A DNA stretch of 64,000 nucleotides. Source: DASUBV01 sp963822485 (GTDB lineage: Bacteria; Actinomycetota; Actinomycetes; Streptosporangiales; Streptosporangiaceae). This document shows, in pieces, positions 60,214 through 64,000 of this stretch. Under the pieces are notes generated by a model. That model saw only the letters and a list, made by a program, of their open reading frames with translations, was not told the DNA's origin and searched no databases. How positions within the stretch are numbered: position 1 is the first letter of the stretch; each line of letters starts with the position of its first letter. The stretch lies in assembly GCA_963822485.1 (NCBI GenBank), contig CAWGHW010000031.1:1054001-1118000 (forward strand), written 5' to 3'. Both the position numbers and the translations under genes were made by a program.

Positions 60214-61530
60214 TCAGGCAGCCGACCAGTTGTTGGGGTCGGGATGGCTCAGCGGCGCGCGGCCCGTGACCGCCGGGAGCGCCGACGGGCTGACGAACTT
60301 GCTGCCGCTCGGGCCCGCCTCGACGGCCTCGTGCAGGGCGCTGCCCTTGAGGTACTTCTGCCAGGTCAGGAACCACTGAGTCCAGCCGTTGTCCCACTGG
60401 CCGGCCCGCGGGCTGCCGGTCACGGTCACCGGATCGCCGGGGAACTCCATCTTGTAGTAGGCCTGGGCGTCGGCCGGCGCCATGTTCACGCAGCCGTGGC
60501 TGACGTTGGTGAAGCCCTGCTCGCCCACCGACCAGTACGCGTCGTGCAGGTAGTCGCCGCTCCAGGTGAACCGGACCGACCACGGCACCTCCAGCTTGTA
60601 GCCGGGGCCCTTCATCAGCACCGGGTTGCCCTTGTCGATGGTGAGGTAGGTGCCGTTCGGGGTGTTGTCGCCCGGCCGGCCGGTGCTGATCGGCCAGCGC
60701 CGGTAGAGCTGGCCGTTCCGGTACAGGCTCATGTGGTGGGTCGCCGTGCTGGCCACCACGATCAGCGAGCGCCCGATGCTGAATGACTGGGTCAGCGTGT
60801 GGTTGCCGTAGACGCCGGGCGAGAACTCCACGCCGTCCAGGTGCCCGGTGAAGGTGACCTGGGTGTGCGCGGGCCAGTACTCGCGGGGCCGGAAGTTGAG
60901 CGTCGAGTCGCCGTCCCAGGACCAGGCCCCCACGACCGGCTTGGACGAGGTGATCTGGAGCGACCGCTCGACCGCCGCCTTGTTGGTGACCGGGTGGCTG
61001 AACGTCAGCATGATCGGCATGCCCACGCCGTAGCTCTGGTGGTAACCCTCGAAGATCATGACCTGGGCCGTGCTGGCGGGCTTGAGCGTGCTGAACGAGC
61101 TGGTCGTGGTGACCGGCTTGCCGCCCTCCTCGGCCGCGGTGGCGCTGACCGTGTAGCTGGTCGAGACGGCCAGCGTCCACTTGCTGTGCCAGGTCGTGCC
61201 GGCCGCGTTCATGGTGCCGCTCACCGGGTCCCCGGCCGCCCGCACCGTCACGTGCGTGAGCTTGCCGTGGTCGGCCGTGACCGTGATGCCCTGGCCCGGC
61301 TGCACGTCCTTGCTGCCGTCCGTCGGCGTGATCGTGACCAGCTTGGGGGCCGCGGACTTGCTGGCCTTCGGGCCGCCGGAATGGCTGGCGCCGCCGCTGG
61401 CCGTGCTGCCGGTACCGCCGGAGCAGGCCGCGGCCAGCAGCCCGGCCACGGCGCAGATCGTGATCGCGGCCAGCCGTCTGCGCGGCCCGCCGCGGCGGGC
61501 CGGGGCGGTTGTCGCTGGCGGGGTACTCAC
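60214..61530 (-). CDS. L,D-transpeptidase lipoprotein (Ldt, YkuD domain)
   Basis: 438 residues. Lipoprotein signal with lipobox LLAAAC near residue 36. Two Ig-like domains follow (TITPTDGSKDVQPGQGITVT and MLTFSHPVTNKAAVERSLQ), then the YkuD catalytic domain with the Cys motif SHGCVNMAPADA near residue 350. Forms 3-3 cross-links in peptidoglycan outside the membrane; architecture as in mycobacterial LdtMt2. GTG 61530 (GGGAGG 6 nt upstream) overlaps the stop of lnt, so the lipoprotein and the enzyme that N-acylates lipoproteins are co-translated. Confidence 0.94.
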   Translation of the reverse strand: MSTPPATTAPARRGGPRRRLAAITICAVAGLLAAACSGGTGSTASGGASHSGGPKASKSAAPKLVTITPTDGSKDVQPGQGITVTADHGKLTHVTVRAAGDPVSGTMNAAGTTWHSKWTLAVSTSYTVSATAAEEGGKPVTTTSSFSTLKPASTAQVMIFEGYHQSYGVGMPIMLTFSHPVTNKAAVERSLQITSSKPVVGAWSWDGDSTLNFRPREYWPAHTQVTFTGHLDGVEFSPGVYGNHTLTQSFSIGRSLIVVASTATHHMSLYRNGQLYRRWPISTGRPGDNTPNGTYLTIDKGNPVLMKGPGYKLEVPWSVRFTWSGDYLHDAYWSVGEQGFTNVSHGCVNMAPADAQAYYKMEFPGDPVTVTGSPRAGQWDNGWTQWFLTWQKYLKGSALHEAVEAGPSGSKFVSPSALPAVTGRAPLSHPDPNNWSAA

Positions 61531-63308
61531 GGGGGGCCTCCCAGGGATGACGCTGACGGCGGGGCCGGCCGGGGACCGGCTTCGTCGGGCTCGCCCGGAG
61601 AGACGCACGGTGCAGGAGCGTGGCCTTCCGGTGCGCGGCTGCCCTGTAAGCGTATGCGGGCCTGACGATGCGGACGACCCGTTCCTGGTCGGACTCGCCC
61701 GGCTACACCCCCGCGTACCAGGCCGAATGCCGAGGCTAGCGCGACAATAACAATGGCCGTCAGGGGCACGAAGTCGCCCAGCCGGTCGAACAGGGTCCGG
61801 GCCGAGGCCGGCGGGAGCCGCAGCGTCACCAGGACCACGCCGCGCTGTGCGCCGCCCTTCCAGGCCAGCAGCCGGCCGCGGGCGTCGAAGGCCGCCGAGT
61901 CGCCCGTCAGCGCCGCCTGGACCACCGGCCGGCCCGTCTCCGCCGCCCGCAGCGCGCTGAGCGAGGCGTGCTGGGCCAGCGCCCAGCTGCCCTGGAACGT
62001 CGCGTCCGACGTCTGGTAGATGATCACCTGCGCCCCGTGGTCCGCGTCGTAGCGCGACATGTCGGGAAACGCCGACTCAAAGCAGATCAGCACGCCGATC
62101 GGCAGCCGCCGCCCGCCGCGCAGCGTCGCGTGCAGCACGTGCGCGCCGTTGCCTGCCACCATGTTCTCCGCCGCGGCCCGGCTGATCGAGGTCAGCCAGC
62201 CCAGCTGCGACCGGAACGGGATGTACTCGCCGAACGGCACCAGCCGGCTCTTGACGTACTCGCCGTCAATGCCGTTGCCGCCGATCAGCACCGCCACCTT
62301 GCTGTGCTCGCCCGCCGGGCTGACCGCGTCCTGACTGGCCAGGACCTGCGCCCCGATCGAGGCCGACAGAGCCTGGAGGCGCAGTCGCAGCGCCGGGTAG
62401 CTGTCCAGGTCGTAGCCGACGCTGCTCTCCCCCCAGACGACCAGGCCGGCCCGGCGGCCCGGTCCCGCCGTCAGCCGCTCGCTGGCCGCGATCTGCTGGT
62501 TCCGTGTCGCGTAGCCACCCGGCTGCACCAGCGCGATGGTCACCTTCCTGGCCACCGGGCTCGGCGCCGTCAGCGCGAACGCGACCGGCCCGGCCCCCAC
62601 CGCCACCAGCGCCGCCGCGCAGCCGATCAGGCGCGGCGTCAGGGCCCGGGCCAGGATCACGACCGCCACGCCGGTGTTCGCCACGACCAGCGCGAACGTC
62701 ACCAGCCAGACGCCGCCCACCGCGGCCAGGGCCAGGACCGCCGGGTGCTGCCACTGGCTCACCCCCAGTACCGCCCACGGGCCGCCGATGGCCTGCCAGG
62801 ACCGCAGCCACTCCGTTGTCAGCCAGGCGCTCGGCACCAGCGCCACCGCCGCCGCCGCCCGGGCCGGGGTCACTGGCGGCCGCAGCGTCGCCCGCGCGGC
62901 CAGCCCGACCCCGCTCCACAGGAAGCCGATCACGAGCGCGACCAGCAGCAGGCCCGGGCCCAGGTTCGGCGCCAGCCAGTACATGGTGGCCAGCACGTAG
63001 CCCGCCCCGAACCACCAGCCGCGCGTGAACGCCTCGCGCCGCGTCGGCGCGACCGCCATCAGCACCAGCCCGGGCACGAGCCCGAACCAGGCCAGGAACC
63101 CGATGTTCGCGTCCGGGAACGCGAGCACCAGCAGCGCCCCGGCCAGCAGCGCGGCCCACCGGGCGGGCTGCCGCAGGCTGCGTCCACCGCCGCCGTCGCC
63201 CCGCCCCCTGGTCAGCCCCCGTGCGGCCAGCACCAGTGCCCGACCCGCCAGTCCCAGGCTCGCTAGTCTCAGGGTCGCTAGTCGCAGGGTCACTAGTCCC
63301 CAGCGCAC
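61527..63308 (-). CDS. lnt: Apolipoprotein N-acyltransferase
   Basis: About 570-593 residues, membrane enzyme adding the third acyl chain to lipoproteins. N-terminal TM bundle (LLAGALLVLAFPDANIGFLAWFGLVPG and following) and the C-terminal nitrilase domain with Glu (VVWGESSVGYD), Lys (VKSRLVPFGEY) and Cys (GVLICFESAFPD). Start uncertain: the 5' end is a run of LATLR-type repeats from a 15-bp CTAG-containing tandem repeat with several GTG codons (63308, 63293, 63233). Translationally coupled to the transpeptidase. Confidence 0.9.
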   Translation of the reverse strand: MRWGLVTLRLATLRLASLGLAGRALVLAARGLTRGRGDGGGGRSLRQPARWAALLAGALLVLAFPDANIGFLAWFGLVPGLVLMAVAPTRREAFTRGWWFGAGYVLATMYWLAPNLGPGLLLVALVIGFLWSGVGLAARATLRPPVTPARAAAAVALVPSAWLTTEWLRSWQAIGGPWAVLGVSQWQHPAVLALAAVGGVWLVTFALVVANTGVAVVILARALTPRLIGCAAALVAVGAGPVAFALTAPSPVARKVTIALVQPGGYATRNQQIAASERLTAGPGRRAGLVVWGESSVGYDLDSYPALRLRLQALSASIGAQVLASQDAVSPAGEHSKVAVLIGGNGIDGEYVKSRLVPFGEYIPFRSQLGWLTSISRAAAENMVAGNGAHVLHATLRGGRRLPIGVLICFESAFPDMSRYDADHGAQVIIYQTSDATFQGSWALAQHASLSALRAAETGRPVVQAALTGDSAAFDARGRLLAWKGGAQRGVVLVTLRLPPASARTLFDRLGDFVPLTAIVIVALASAFGLVRGGVAGRVRPGTGRPHRQARIRLQGSRAPEGHAPAPCVSPGEPDEAGPRPAPPSASSLGGPP

Positions 63309-63395
63309 TAGTCACCCGTGCACGCGTTGCCTGGGAACTAGTCACCGTGCCCGCGTTGCCGGGAACTAGTCCTGGGGACTGTCCGCCGGAACTAG
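63263..63395. repeat. CTAG-containing 15-bp tandem repeat at the lnt start
   Basis: CTAG at 63263, 63278, 63293 and 63308 (exactly 15 bp apart), then 63338, 63366 and 63392 with wider spacing. Confidence 0.85.
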
Positions 63396-63436
63396 TGCCT
63401 GGGGTGTCGTCCGGGCCCGCCTGACCGTCCACGGCC

Positions 63437-64000
63437 TTATTCTGCGGCGGTCCGGCGGCGGCGGGCTAGCGCGGCCCCGGCCAGCACCCCGCCGATCACC
63501 CAGGCCAGGGCGGCGATGGCCGAACCGGTCAGGATGACCTCGGGCCAGCCGCCGAGCCGGTCGGCCAGCGTGGTGACGGTGCGCAGCGGCACTCTGGCCT
63601 CGACGCTGGCGGGCCGCCACAGCGTGGTGCGGGCGAGCAGGTTGCCGTTGGGCGCGATGATGGCGCTCACGCCGGTGGTGGAGGCCACGACCACGGCCCG
63701 GTCATGCTCGACGGCGCGAACGCGGGCCATGGCCAGCTGCTGGAGGGTCTCGCCGGTCTGGCCGTCCAGCTCGAAGTCGGCGTCGTTGGTCTGCACGGTC
63801 AGCAGGTTCGCGCCCGCCGCGACCTCGGAGGACACCAGGCCGTCGAAGCCGACCTCGTAGCAGATCACGTCGCCCAGCCGGATCTTGCCGATGTGGAACA
63901 CGACGGCCTTGTGGCCGGGGGTGAAGTTGACGGGCTGGAGTGAGGGCAGCGAGGTGAACGTGTCCAGCAGGCTCCGGAACGGGATGACCTCGCCGAACGG
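63437..64000 (-). CDS. lnt: Second apolipoprotein N-acyltransferase, 5' part outside the window
   Basis: 188 codons of the C-terminal nitrilase domain. The visible motifs are PFGEVIPFRSLL at the right edge, the nucleophile region DVICYEVGFDGL, QTNDADFELDGQTGE, and EHDRAVVVASTTGVSAIIAPNG. A final TM helix (GWPEVILTGSAIAALAW) precedes an Arg-rich end. It is not a duplicate piece of the downstream lnt: residues differ throughout. Two Lnt proteins also occur in Streptomyces. Confidence 0.93.
   Translation of the reverse strand, partial: PFGEVIPFRSLLDTFTSLPSLQPVNFTPGHKAVVFHIGKIRLGDVICYEVGFDGLVSSEVAAGANLLTVQTNDADFELDGQTGETLQQLAMARVRAVEHDRAVVVASTTGVSAIIAPNGNLLARTTLWRPASVEARVPLRTVTTLADRLGGWPEVILTGSAIAALAWVIGGVLAGAALARRRRTAAE

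Noticed and set aside
1..64000. tRNA, rRNA, CRISPR array, insertion sequence
   Set aside because: No cloverleaf-like CCA-adjacent segment, rRNA conserved block, spaced identical repeats with unique spacers, or transposase motif was seen by reading both strands.

Overview
The window is a stretch of high-GC DNA from an actinobacterium. Third codon positions are almost all G or C, GTG and TTG starts are common, and start-stop overlaps of the ATGA or GTGA type are frequent. F420-type enzymes (Ddn-like, LLM-class), a KstR-like operator, actinobacterial small families (DUF1707, DUF3037 with a HipA-like kinase) and tandem lnt genes fit a soil actinomycete. I cannot name the genus. No rRNA, tRNA, CRISPR array, insertion sequence or phage gene was seen, so this looks like chromosome with ordinary housekeeping and accessory metabolic genes.

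Layout. 1-2.9 kb: end of a peptide ABC transporter operon (ATPase), an M20 peptidase and a small CMD-like protein. 3-5.7 kb: patatin lipase and acyltransferase, plus small membrane proteins. 5.8-10.3 kb: SDR under a KstR-like box, uracil-DNA glycosylase, a secreted protein and an EEP-fold hydrolase. 10.3-14.5 kb: sulfonate uptake and desulfonation operon ssuC-ssuB-ssuA-ssuD with a recognisable promoter. 14.5-20.3 kb: ArsP-type permease behind a CsoR-like operator, phosphoesterase, a hypothetical gene, a triple-hairpin terminator and Lon. 20.5-23.7 kb: sugar ABC transporter. 24-26.3 kb: PIG-L deacetylase, then a HipA-like kinase with its DUF3037 partner. 26.4-29.8 kb: hom-thrC-thrB threonine operon. 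29.8-32 kb: Phd/VapC toxin-antitoxin pair, FhuF-like protein and AlkA-like glycosylase. 32-38 kb: amidase, a kinase-LLM fusion, Clp-N protein, SRPBCC, P-loop kinase and P1 peptidase. 38-38.7 kb: unassigned DNA with a long inverted repeat. 38.7-43.3 kb: acyl-CoA dehydrogenase with enoyl-CoA hydratase, a secreted beta-sandwich protein, YbjQ and DUF1707 proteins. 43.5-48.1 kb: secreted GH92 mannosidase with LacI-type operator and LacI regulator. 48.3-55.4 kb: penicillin acylase, an orphan signal peptide, acyl-CoA ligase, Ddn-like protein, Nudix-like protein and YdcF. 55.5-64 kb: TrmH, serine hydrolase, DedA, a secreted transglycosylase-like protein, L,D-transpeptidase and two tandem lnt genes, the last cut by the window edge.

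Three patterns run across the window. First, many genes without a Shine-Dalgarno have a -10-like hexamer 6-8 nt before the start codon, as expected for leaderless transcripts. Second, short tandem duplications (13-31 bp, often 15 or 18 bp in coding DNA) are frequent, as are CTAG-rich clusters near stop codons. Third, seven genes carry at least one apparent frameshift (eight sites in all). That number suggests residual sequencing indels rather than mass pseudogenisation, so those genes are annotated across the shift.
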